Source: Periconia sp. R9002
Lineage: Eukaryota > Ascomycota > Dothideomycetes > Pleosporales > Periconiaceae
DNA length: 64,000 nt
Reading direction: 5' to 3'
NCBI GenBank assembly: GCA_023627715.1
Contig: JAMAHW010000089.1
Span: 123,281 to 187,280, forward strand
Part shown: positions 23,701 to 34,400 of the stretch, piece by piece
Position numbering within the stretch: position 1 is the stretch's first letter
How the letters are laid out: each line of letters starts with the position of its first letter
Made by a program: the position numbers and the translations under genes
Notes under the pieces: generated by a model
What the model was told of the DNA's origin: nothing
Databases searched by the model: none
Seen by the model: only the letters and a program-made list of their open reading frames with translations

Positions 23701-24889
23701 GACCAAGCCCGAGGCGCCCTCTGTATGCCCGACATTCGGCTTGACTGATCCTATGTAAACGCCGCCAGCTCCAAAAACTCTCGCCACTGCTGTCGTTTCT
23801 ATAGGATCACCTGTCGGCGTTCCTGTACCATGGCATTCTACGTAACCCGTCTTCGAGGTGTCCGTTATGCCTGAGACCTGATATGCCCTTCTTATTAGCT
23901 GTTCATGTGCATCTGCACTTGGACAAGTGATGCTGGGTGTTTTGCCATCACTGTTTACTGCACTTCCTCTTATTACAGCACGAATCGGATTCCCGTCTCT
24001 TATCGCATCATCTAGTCGCTTGATATAGACTGCAGTTATCGCCTCACCACGAGCATAACCATTGGCATCCGCTGAGAACGTTTTACAGGATCCGTCTTTA
24101 GACAGAACACCTTGATCGGCCAGTCCAGCAGTCATACCAGGTGTCATAATGAGATTGGTACCACCAACAATTGCTCCCACACAGTCTCCTCTTGATAAAG
24201 CTACGCTAGCTTCGTGCAGTGCAGTTAATGATGCCGAACATGCAGTTCTTACAGTTGTGCTACCTTTATTAGCGTAAACTAAAGAATCTCGCATATGAAG
24301 CTTACCTAGGACCAGTTATGTCAAGCTCATACGAAAGCCTGTTGGAAATAACAAAATCACCCGGCCCTGACATCCGATATTGCCCATAAGCTTGATTCTC
24401 CCTCGTGGTCATCTCCATCCAGTCTTCTCCAAAGTTACCAACATAGCAACCTATGCATTGGCCTCTATAGTTTGTTTCTCCAGCATCTTCGAGGCACTCT
24501 CTCGATACCTCCATAAACAGTCTCTGCTCGGGGCTCGCTTGCTCCACTTCCGATTTGGGCATAGAGAAAAACGATGTATCCAAAGCTCCAAGATCTTCGT
24601 CAAGGAAGTACCCGTATTCAGTAGGAACTGTTGTGGGTTTTCCGGATGAGTCATGAAAGGCGGAGACGTTGTACCGTGAGTCCGGAACTCGGGAACGTGC
24701 GTCGCGACCTTCAAGCAAGAACTCCCAGTATTGCTGCGGCGCTTTTAATCCTCCGGGAAGGCGTAGCGCCATCCCGCATATCGCGATGGGGACATTGGTG
24801 CTGGTAGTGACATCGTCCTTTCGTGTGAGGCCGTTCACAAAAGTACCGTTTGTTGTGACGCCGTTGGTATATCCATCACCATGAGACAT
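17769..24889 (-). CDS. highly reducing type I polyketide synthase (KS-AT-DH-decayed MT-ER-KR-ACP)
   Basis: A 2,313-aa iterative HR-PKS. Four exons: 24889-24306, 24259-19984, 19906-19622 and 19565-17769; introns of 46, 77 and 56 nt keep frame. KS: active-site Cys in RTACSASL near residue 202, with His motifs ECHGTGT and NVGHTEG. AT: GHSSGEIG near 631. DH: catalytic His in VRDHKVGDD near 944 and Asp in HPTVIDS. A methyltransferase-like region near 1,200-1,350 has LEHGSGSQ where the SAM-binding glycine loop should be, and looks inactive. ER: GGVGLA near 1,725. KR: GGLGGIG near 1,930, with Ser and Tyr in FSSLSG and ANYASAN. ACP: Ser in LGMDSLVG near 2,264. There is no thioesterase or reductase, so release must come from another protein. 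It should make a reduced, largely unmethylated chain; length is not predictable. Confidence 0.95.
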
Positions 24890-25533
24890 TTTTGATGGTG
24901 AACATCAAAGGAGCGAAGAAGAAGGATTGAGAGGTGCACTGTATGCACAGAGCTTTCTAGCGAAATCTAGGGGTTGACCGTATAGTGCACGTTGCTTAGG
25001 GTCGATCAAATCGATCTATATGGTGCTAGTCTACCGCACCAGCGTCAGCGGCAGAGGACAGCAATTTTGCAGGTAAAGAGTGTAGTTGAACAGGCTCAGA
25101 CAGAAACAGCAAACACAATAATAAGGGGAGATTTCAGCCTCCACGAGTCAAGATACAAAATGCCATGGCAATCAGCCATCATCGACAATGACGGAACACA
25201 TGTGAAACTAGATTGGGAAGCTGAGAGCTTTGATGGCAATTCGTGGGCGTACACTACTCACAAGGGACTTGTACAAGGATCCTCGGAGACCGAAATGCTT
25301 ATTACAGGGGTTTATACGAGATCTGGTAAGGTATTTGTTTCTTTTCGAAGATCTGATTATTAGGGCTCAGGCCACCAGGGGCATCCTTCTCGTAGCCTCT
25401 CACTCAGCCGCCCAGAGCATCAAAGGAAGATATACATAGCCGCGGCCCGCGGAGCTATTTCCTTTTACAATCACATTGCACAAAAAATTCTCAAAAATAA
25501 ATTGGCAACTTCATTTTTCAGAGCATCCTCGGC
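24890..25533. promoter_or_regulatory. PKS promoter region and spacer
   Basis: This is the DNA upstream of the PKS start at 24889, reaching the stop of the rhodopsin-domain gene at 25534. It should include the PKS promoter and the latter's 3' UTR. A small plus-strand ORF at 25160-25363 lies within it and is listed separately. No clear binding site was recognised. Confidence 0.45.
25160..25363 (+). CDS. small orphan ORF, possible hypothetical protein
   Basis: A 67-residue frame starting MPWQSAIIDND, divergent from the PKS and convergent with the rhodopsin-domain gene. Its composition is protein-like: alternating polar and hydrophobic residues, Trp and Gly-rich turns, and no low complexity, which suggests a small beta-rich fold. 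A larger open frame begins at 24992, but the added residues look like translated leader. A GTAAGG near 25327 could be a splice donor extending the gene. I recognise no family. It could be a genuine small protein, a gene remnant or chance. Confidence 0.25.
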   Translation: MPWQSAIIDNDGTHVKLDWEAESFDGNSWAYTTHKGLVQGSSETEMLITGVYTRSGKVFVSFRRSDY

Positions 25534-26911
25534 TCATATTCTTTGTAGCTCAATATCGCTCAAAGTGGCGTCCCTCTTCACTACGCTAGGAACTTTCAAC
25601 GGCTCGCTTCCAGCATCCATTCGGATATTTATGAATTCTGGCGGCTCTCTATTCGTTTCCCTACTGGGTAGTGGGCTCCCACTCGCTTCCCCGTCCGCTC
25701 CTGCGATGATATTATCCTGGCTAATTCCCCTCCTTGCTGTTTTCCATCGCCCACTTCTGTTCGAGCTTGCATTTCCGCTGTCGTTTCCGCTACCGCTACG
25801 AGTGCTCCGAGATCGTAGAGAGGATATACGGGAGAGAATAAGGTGGCCCTTGGCTTCTATAAACTTGGGTATGACCAACATGCAAATGACGCAAAGACCA
25901 AGAGCGATCTCAGCTGCAGACCACATTCCAACCCAGCCAATGTTGTACGCTATATCGGAGTCGGCGTTGGGCATTCGAAGGAGGTACATAACCACAAAGA
26001 CATTCGTTATAACGGCGCTATCCCGAATGTTTAGATTAGTGTACGAACAATGGAATAAAATGGCGATGCACTTACAGGGCTCCGGTCCCGAAAAGCGCAC
26101 ATATTCCCAGTTTCTTCTTGAATTCAATGTTCAATCCCCATACTGTGCGCGTGGGCATAAGTAGGATGATCAGATCGGAGAGAACGTTGAAAACGCAAGT
26201 GACCAAAATAAGCGTGTTGTTGTCCATACACTTTCCAGGGACTAAGTCGTTCCAGATCTTCTCCCGTGGACTGCAAGTCCATATTGTTACACAAGTATTC
26301 GCGAAGTAAAACATGACGCTGATGACTATCATGATTCTTGATCCGATGCTAAGAAAGGGATTGACGGAGCTGGTCGGCGCGAGTAGGTAGATGTACTGGA
26401 GCAGAATTGCGGCCTTCACGAGTGCCATGCTGGGACCGTAGAGAATCTGGTTAATATTCATGTACTACGCATGACATGTTAGCAATCGAATCGAAGCATG
26501 GAACAGGCACATAATACGTATATCACCATGTTGAAGTCCTTGCGCTTCAGATTCCATTGATGTACCCCAGCGCCAAAATCGAAAAACTTTTTGCCAATGA
26601 CTACGAGCGCGATGAAGATAATGAACGCGACGGAGGAAGCATCTACACCAACACAGTTAATACAGCAACTTCAAGCGACGAAATACCCAAATGCAATTCT
26701 GAGACTCACAGTCAGTCATATCAGTCTTCCTCACGATGCGCAACCTCGTGTAAAGCCGCAGTGAAAGCAGCAGCCCAGGAACTACAATACACATGACGGC
26801 GGCAAGATAGTACCATCGCATCGCCTCGGGGCTAGATGTTACTAAATGGCGCTCGATACCATTCGGTGGGTCCATCGCGGGCAGCTCAAGCAACTCTTCC
26901 ATAGTCGCCAT
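25534..26911 (-). CDS. PTH11-like integral membrane protein (fungal rhodopsin domain)
   Basis: A 396-aa multi-pass plasma-membrane protein of the fungal rhodopsin-domain/PTH11-like group. Four exons: 26911-26710, 26642-26527, 26464-26076 and 26017-25534; introns of 67, 62 and 58 nt have good GT/AG ends and preserve frame. Seven hydrophobic segments can be read: around YLAAVMCIVVPGLLL, SVAFIIFIALVVIG, ILYGPSMALVKAAILL, IMIVISVMFYFA, LILVTCVFNVLSDLIIL, LGICALFGTGALAVI and the segment ending GLCVICMLVIP. The C-terminal 110 residues are Ser/Arg-rich and cytosolic. An extracellular CFEM domain is absent. Relatives include suspected G-protein-coupled sensors; ligand and signalling role are unknown. 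It lies upstream of the PKS on the same strand and may be cluster-associated or a bystander. Confidence 0.88.
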
Positions 26912-27896
26912 CTTTGCGACTCGATTCGGTGGGCGCGCGCCTACTATCTGATCCTTTCGTAGGGCTGTCGATGCGTATCGACGATTCGAGGAAAAGCCAT
27001 GAAAGGGTCCCTCCCGGAGGGTGAAACAGCTGAGAAAATGGCAGGTACAGGATTATTTACTGTACATGTGAAACGATTGTCTGCCGTCCTCACCGTCCTT
27101 GCTTTCGGGGTTCGTGCGTTGGTACCAAGCCTCCTTCGGTTCAAGACTCTTGATATGCACTTCCGGATGCCTGATGGAGTTTAGTGATGTTCCTCTGCCT
27201 TTCAAATCTAGTCTAAGCACTTGTCGTACGCAGTCCCGGGTTCTGACAAGTATTTAGGTCCGCGGGATTGCTTATCGCAAAGTCTACTAAATAGAGCTTT
27301 ATGTCTTCCCCACGCTTGGACTTCCCCCAGGAAATGTGTTTAAGGTTTTGTATGGCAAACGGCCCTTTTCTCTAGTGCCCGGAGTACACGCTACCATTTT
27401 GAGTATCTAACGAGGAGGGATAAAAGATTCGCGAAGTGGCATGCCGGATACGGCGCACATCATTTGCCGCCGGATCCGAGCTTTTCGGAAGATTGAGGCG
27501 AACAACGTGACAAGACTAGGATGTTATAATTGGCAGGCCATAAGGACTTTTTGGGACCATCGGGCGTAATCTAAGATGATCCACCCTGCACATGCGCGTG
27601 GGTATCCTAGATTGTACAAGCAATACGAGGACCCATCGCAGGCAGTGTTTGAGCCACGCATTGCACTCACAACGCTTCGAACACCTTTCTCCTCACGACT
27701 GTAATTCTATCAGAGGTTCAAGTAGGATACTAGGAGAGCATTTCTATAAAATATTTCTACTATTATTTCTCTAACTCTACTATTTGAGAGCATAAGTTTT
27801 TTTTACAGATATACTGCAGATACTATAATGTTTCGTGGGTATGGGATATATTAACACCAACGCGCCAAGATGATTGTAGACAGCACTGTGGGTTGT
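26912..27896. other. 1-kb spacer
   Basis: Between the start of the rhodopsin-domain gene and the stop of the DUF4188 gene. Short reading frames here have no protein-like composition. It probably holds the rhodopsin-gene promoter and a 3' UTR; the last 200 bp are AT-rich. Nothing else seen. Confidence 0.5.
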
Positions 27897-28844
27897 TCAA
27901 AAATCCCAGCCTTCGCCCTTAACCTTCTTCATCCGACTGATCATTGAGCTACCCTTCGGTTTGGGTACCAACAACATACCCGGCTTTACTTCTGCACTGT
28001 CTACCTCTTTCCCTACAGGTACATATGTGGCGTCAGCCATACCGAATGGACGCATGTTGTGGTAGATAGTTTCCCAATGGCCTTTTGGAGCATGATAACA
28101 CTCGTGCATCATGCCCATGTATGGGTATTTCTTGGCGTTGTATGCATCCCATCCCTTACGGTGCTCCGGAGACTCGGCAAAAGCCTGTAGGCCGGCCAGA
28201 TCTTTCCAGTAAGTGAGGAGTACTAACGTTGTTGATTCTTTGTCAGACATGTCGAAAAGAACGTCGGAGGAGCCGAGATCTGCTGGGTGTTACAGTGGAA
28301 CCAAAATATTGTGAAGCGGCGGCTTACAGCTGTACTTTGCTTTGTTCCTCTCTGCTTCGCGAAACATGTCTTTGAAAGTAATGTCCAGTTCTGCGAACCC
28401 AGGCGCCAGTTTGCCGAAAGGACTGTGTTCTATCAGCCACAGTTACTCACTTCAAAGCCATTGCACTACTTCAACTTACTGATTATACCTCGCGCTCAAC
28501 ACAAACATAACCACGCCATCATTAGTATCCGTTCGTTTCTCCCCCTCCGGCTCTTCAAATCTCGTCGTGAACCGTCCTGAATTGATACCCATATTGTATC
28601 CTTTTTTGCCAGTCAAATCCAACCGTCGAAAATCATATGCAGATCTCAAAAATCGATATGCCAGCCACCCCAGCGGCAGTAGAGCGCTGACACGCGGGGG
28701 TAGCCAATATGAAATCACCATGTGCAGCGCTGCACCTAGCGATAACCATGTTGTGAGCGAGAAGTCACTATGCTCCAAGAGATCCTTGAATTGAGAGGAG
28801 ATTTCTGATGGGCGATTGATCAGGAAGTCCCAAAGAGACGTCAT
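27897..28844 (-). CDS. DUF4188 / af470-like putative monooxygenase
   Basis: A 280-aa protein in three exons: 28844-28480, 28422-28328 and 28279-27897. The first acceptor is the CACAG at 28423, giving ARYNHPFGKLAPGF; the nearer TAG at 28430 would break frame. The N-terminal third has a hydrophobic segment (about 32-65), suggesting membrane association. The rest carries hallmarks of the DUF4188 family: NHPFGKLAPG, FKDMFREAE, YLGSSDV, TYWKDLAGLQAFAESPEHRKGWD, HECYHAPKGHWETIYHNMRPFG. One family member, af470, is part of the fumagillin biosynthetic gene cluster and is annotated as a monooxygenase (recalled knowledge); the reaction here is unknown. It is divergent from the alpha-oxoamine synthase gene across 760 bp, so co-regulation is plausible. 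Confidence 0.85.
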
Positions 28845-29604
28845 TCTGAGTTTGAGGTTGTTTTGTTTAGAGTAGAATGAATGGGAAGGGGAGAGGCGTG
28901 CGTGAGATGAGGATGTGTTTCATGCGGCACAGCATGGCAGGGTGGTGTAGAGGAAAGATTCCATCCAACCACCCTTAAGCGTTACTTTGGCCCCCTTTGA
29001 GACCTTGACGATTGCTTGGTATTTGTTTGGTATAGTCACTAGAACATATCAAGAGGTACTAAATATTTAAAACGATTCTACAGTCCTCACCCTAATCACC
29101 AATCCCCACTAACACTAGTCCTTATCCAACTACCCTAACTGTACTTGACCTAGCAAATAATGCTGAGGTATTCAAGGGGGATTATTTACCACTTGAGGGA
29201 GGTCTATGTTACGTTCCCCCCAGGATTTCAGAGCAACTGGAGGGGTGGAAATAGGCAGTTAGTGGCAATGGGTGCCGGCTTATAACCAATCCATCCCAAA
29301 CCCGCCACCGCCAATCAATAACCTCTCTTGTACGCCCACAAGTGATGACTCTCAGAAATACCCGTCCTGAACAATCTGCCACACTCTATCAAAACAGCTT
29401 GCTTTCTCTAGCCTCGCACTGCAAGTTGAGATAATAGACATTCTACACCTATTTCCGGCAGCGCTAGCTATTCATTCCAAAATTGATTTCGTGATCTCCT
29501 TTCCTACTTTGTTGTGTGTCGATTTTCGCCCCTAAAAACATCCAACGCCTTCATCGAAACCCAAAAAATCAGGAAAAGAAAAAGAAGGCAAAGAAAGAAA
29601 AGAA
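28845..29604. promoter_or_regulatory. divergent promoter between DUF4188 gene and alpha-oxoamine synthase gene
   Basis: This 760-bp interval separates two start codons pointing apart and should drive both genes. It is locally AT-rich around 29030-29180. No palindromic site of a known cluster regulator was recognised by eye. Confidence 0.5.
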
Positions 29605-31084
29605 ATGGATGTAGGACCCTACCTCAAAGGCTGGTGGGAAGCCCAACAACTCCGCGCCCCAAAAATGCGCCAAACCAACGCAGACCCATTCCATCGCAAT
29701 TTAGAAGACGCCCTCGACACAAAACGCAAACAAACAAACCTCTACAGCATCCTCCCCTGCCCGTGGAAAACCGGCGCCGCCATCGACTTTACCTCCAACG
29801 ACACCCTCTCCCTCGGCGCCAGCGGCGCCTTACGTCGCGAATTCGACCAAGAAATGGCCTCGCTATCCGACTTACCCATCGGCGCCTCCGGGTCGCGCAT
29901 CGTCGACGGCAACAGCGACTACATGGAGCTCGTGGAACGCGAGGTCGCGGCTTTCCACAGCGCCGAAACCGCGCTTGTGCTGGCGAGCGGTTTTGAAGCG
30001 AATATTGCGATTTTCTCGGCGATCCCAAGACCGGGGGATGTTATTGTTTATGACGAGTATGTGCATGCGAGTATGTATGATGGGATGGAACGGACGCTGG
30101 CGGTGGAGAAGATCCCGTTCAAGCACAACGACGCCGAGTCGCTGCGACACGTGCTGGAGGATCTGGTGGATACGAATCCGCTGATTCGGCAGGGGAAGAA
30201 GTGCGTTATCATCGCTGTCGAAAGCGTGTATAGCATGGACGGCGATGTGAGTCCGTTGAAGGAGTTGGTGGATGTGGCGAAGGAGTGTTTGCCGTTGAGG
30301 AATAAGGCGTTTATTGTGGACGAAGCGCATTCGGCTGGGTTGATGGGGCCGAAGGGTGAGGGGTTGGTGAGTTTGTTGGGTTTGGAGAAGGATGTGGAGG
30401 TTAGAGTGCATGCTGTGTCTAAGGCGATTGGGGTTTCGGGCGCTGTGGTGATGGGGAGTCAGACGATACGCACCGCGCTGGTGAATCTCGCGCGGAATAT
30501 TATTTTCTCGACGGCTCCGTCGCTGCCGGTGATGGCTGGTATAAGGGCGAGTTACAACATCATGAAACGTGGGGGGACGGAACAAGTAAGTCTTATACAA
30601 ACCCAATATAGTCTCTCCTCGTATACAATCAAGGCTTCTAACAACACAGAACCTCCGCAACCTCCAAACCCTAGTCCGCCACTTCCACACCCTCATAACC
30701 TCACACCCCAGCTACTCTCGCGCCCTCGACTCCTCCATAATCGCCATCCCCCTCTTCGACGACTGGGACGACCGCTCCTATCAAACCCATGTCATCCCCA
30801 TCTGGACGCCGCACCAGGACTACCTCTTTCTGGCGTACCACCTCAACATGCGCGGCTTCTCCGCTTTCCCCGTGTCGTATCCCGTGGTGCCGAAGGGTGA
30901 AGGAAGGGTCAGGATCGCGTTCCATGCGGACAATACAATCGAGCAGGTTGAGGGGCTGGTGGGGGCTGTGATGGAGTGGGCGGAGGAGATGTTGGGGATT
31001 GAGGAGAGTGGGGTGGAGGGGTTGCCGGAGGCCGCGAGGGCGGTGGTGGGGAGTTTGGATGAGGTGGAGGCGGTGGGTGGGTAA
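29605..31084 (+). CDS. PLP-dependent alpha-oxoamine synthase (8-amino-7-oxononanoate synthase-like)
   Basis: Two exons, 29605-30585 and 30650-31084 (471 aa); the 64-nt intron has GTAAGT, branch TTCTAACA and CACAG. Family members condense an acyl thioester with an amino acid and release CO2 (KAPA synthase, ALA synthase, serine palmitoyltransferase, Fum8). Visible hallmarks: TSNDTLSLG, GASGSRIVDGN, HNDAESLRHVL, VESVYSMDGDVSPL, VDEAHSAGLMG with the PLP-contacting Asp and His near 239-244, and the PLP lysine in HAVSKAIGVSG near residue 273. The length fits single-domain BioF-type enzymes, not the longer Fum8 or Lcb2. It ends EAVGG, without the peroxisomal SKL-type signal reported for Aspergillus BioF. 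Biotin synthesis or a role with the nearby PKS are both open. Confidence 0.88.
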
Positions 31085-31447
31085 GGAATCTCTCCTTGTG
31101 TATAGCAATATGTGGATATGTGCGTTTTTAGGTGAAAAGGTGAGAAAGGTGAATATCGATCTCCCCCATTCATGGCAACCAAACATACGAAATGCTGTGA
31201 ACGAACAGCAAAAGAGCATACACGTACAATAAAAAAAATACAAAAAAAGAAGGCAGTTGCTCGAAATCGATAGAAACTCCCGTATTTCTTTTGAGGGAAA
31301 AGACTAGTGTCTCATCCAACTGTTGAATTTCATATATCTTCCAATATATATAGTGAGTGGTTGAACAGTTGATTGAACCTTTCAGCTAGTATACACTTAT
31401 ATATTCGCTTTTAAATAAGCTAAACTAGCCTGATTCTTATTACCTCT
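31085..31447. other. convergent 3' spacer
   Basis: This 363-bp AT-rich interval lies between the stop codons of the alpha-oxoamine synthase and the CorA-like gene. It contains A-runs and AT-rich tracts suitable for polyadenylation. No gene is seen. Confidence 0.6.
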
Positions 31448-34400
31448 CTAATACCAACGCTCAATATCCCTAGACCTCCTTGCCTCTCCCCCTCCATCCC
31501 TTGCCCTATTGGTATGCTTCCTCACATATGTATACGCTTTCCTCCCATGGTTCCTTGGCATCCGTTCATCATCATACCTATCTCCAGGACTACCCTTTGG
31601 AAGATCGGGATAATTCTCATCGTCGCTGTCGTCCGCTACACCTCGATGCGTTCTCGTTCTCCGAAGTATAGGTCTATTGCCACGTCCCCTAGGTCTGGGA
31701 ACATACCAATCATCGTCCTCGTTGGCCCTCCTGGTGCTTTCATACAGTCTCTCTCGTACGACGTATGGACTGTCTTCGTATTGATTTTCCTTGGTGCGTT
31801 CGTGGAGGTTTCGAAGTGTGGCTTCATCGAGATCTTGCTTCACGATTATGTAGTTGCTGTCTTTTTTGTCTGGCTCATATGGCACGCCGAATTCGGCCAG
31901 CGTCTCAGGGGACAGATATTTGCGGTGCATACGTATTTTTGTGAGTTCCTGTCGATAGTGGGCCCTATATTATAGGTTACGGGGTTAGTCTAATGCAAGT
32001 AGGAATAATGTGAAATGGCAAAACGCCAGGGTATGTGGTGTTCGGATATTCCCTCACACCCGGAAGATACGTACGGGGACGGTGCCATAGGAATAGGTCT
32101 GGCATGAGGCACAGACCGAGTTTGGTTGTACTCCTGGTCGCGATAGTCCAAAGTTCTATCACGAAGATATTTAAGTTCCATCTTTCGCTTCGTTAAATCG
32201 TCATATCTGTCCGGCCCAAGACTAGAAGGCTCCTGGAACTTCAGGGTACGGAGCCCTGAACGAGGTTCAGGCGCAGGTACGTATGGGCTAGAAGTTGTGT
32301 TGTAGATAGTCACATTGGGTGCAAGGGGATGAACACGATCGTTCTGGCCGTATGAAAAGCCACTATCGGTCGGTATCCGGTATGGAATCCCGTACTCTGC
32401 TTCCTCCGCCAACCTTTGGTTTGAATTCAACGTGGTCGAGCTACCCAGCATTGCACGTTTACGCCGAGCCGCCAGGTCTCCACGCGTGGGGATATCAAGT
32501 GGTTGCTTTCCAGTTAAAGTACGGTACGCGGAGGAGAAAACATCGCGCAGGTCATCGCCGTTATATGCGACGAAGACAACGGCACCCATAACAACTACCG
32601 TCAAGGGAATTGCGATTTCCCAGAACAAAACTTGACTGTTTTCCATATCTCTAATGTCGGAGGTATTCATGCCCAGGTAAGACGTGATGAAGGACAGCGG
32701 GAGGAATATAGCCGTCACAACGGTAAAGACGAAGATGGCTTTGCCGTGGTCTTCTTCGTTGATTTCGGCGCTTTGCTTTGCGGTATCCGAGAGTGGGTCG
32801 CAGCGGAGGTATTCTTCGATAAGGTCTTCCTTCGTCATATCAAGATTTGAAAGGCAAGAATCCAGAACTGAATATTCCAAGGGAAACATGATACGTCGGG
32901 ACGGAAGAAGAGCGCTCTGAGTGGGGTAAGTGACATCCATGAGTACCTTGATATAATTCGAAATCTGGCGTGTTTGCCATGATGTGATTTTTTGGAGAAT
33001 CTTGATCTCCTCTTGGACAAGTTTTATGGAGCGAAGAAGACGTTTTCCAGGGCGGTGGCTGACTTGAAATTCCTAATCAATGTCAGTAAAATTGTGGCGG
33101 TAGCAGGAAGACCTCGCTTCTGGTTTTACGTACGATCGTCAAGAGGTAATCATCATACATATCCGCAACCGTCATGCCGTTGTCCAAGGGCTTCACAATC
33201 AGCTTTCTCATGAGCCAGCTACAAATGTATTGTGGGCTTAGAGAAAGACGTTCCTCGGTTGCTTTAGGAGTTTTGGAGCGTGCCATGTTGCAAAGATCCT
33301 CACGGGCCTTTAGTAAGGGACTCTCTGCGTCGTAACTGAACCGCTGTAGTATGTCCCAGTTGTTCTCAAGTTTGTACGTCTTTGTACCTTCTGCAGACTT
33401 CCCAAGATCCTTGTCCATCTTAGCGTCTTTTTCGATATAATGCAGACTCCGTTCAACAGCAAAGTATAGGATCACCAACTGATGGAATGTTTCCAAAAGT
33501 TTCCGGGGAAATGTGTAGAGAGAAGATAATTCTCCATCCTCATTGCGCACTCCATCGGCGAGCTCCTGAAGACTGTGAAAAAGACGGCGAGCTTCTTTGA
33601 TGGCTGCATGTAGAACGGCAGAAGCACTGTATACAGTAGACTCGATGACCCACTGGTCTCCATTGGTAATCCATTCTCTAAGTTCCTTTGTTTCATTTGT
33701 ATTTGGATGGAGTTGAAGGCTTGAAGGTTCCTGATTGGCGGAATTCTCTGCGAGATGAGTACTGCGTAAATGCTCAAGGGCATCGTTCAGACTTTCAAAC
33801 TCATGATACTGGCATTCACGACAGCTTTTCACAGTTGCGGCAAAGTCTTCTTTGCCTTTAGGGTCGGGCAAAGGGATGCTAGCTCGTCCTACGCGAATCC
33901 GCCACGAGCGATCTCCAGATAATCGTGGTCTCCACTTGGAATCAAGATACTCTTGTGAATTGGCCTCGCAAGCTTCCATTTGGGACAGTCTTTCGACCAC
34001 GTGCACAAGATTTGTTAATGAACCCCAGAGTTTTCGTAGCAAGATATTCTTATCCATGTTGGACACAAACAGCTTGATTGTTCCACAGACGACATCGACA
34101 AATGCATCCGTCTTTTGAGCAAGTTTCGAACGATATTTCTCAACGTACCGTTGGTGGAAAGAGATGTGCAATGATTCTTCATTTGTAATGCTTGGCGGCT
34201 TAACGCGTGATTGAACCACGTGCAGAAAATCGGCGAACTTGACTTCCGGGAGTCCTTCGTAGTATGTAGAAGATGTAAAGGTTTCGTCTACGGGGCCTAT
34301 TGTGGTACGTTTGAGAAGACCAACATCGATGATATCCCTTTCGACTCTTGTTAAACAACGCATTGGTCGATCTGCGTCCGCAGGCATGGTGTCTTCTGCG

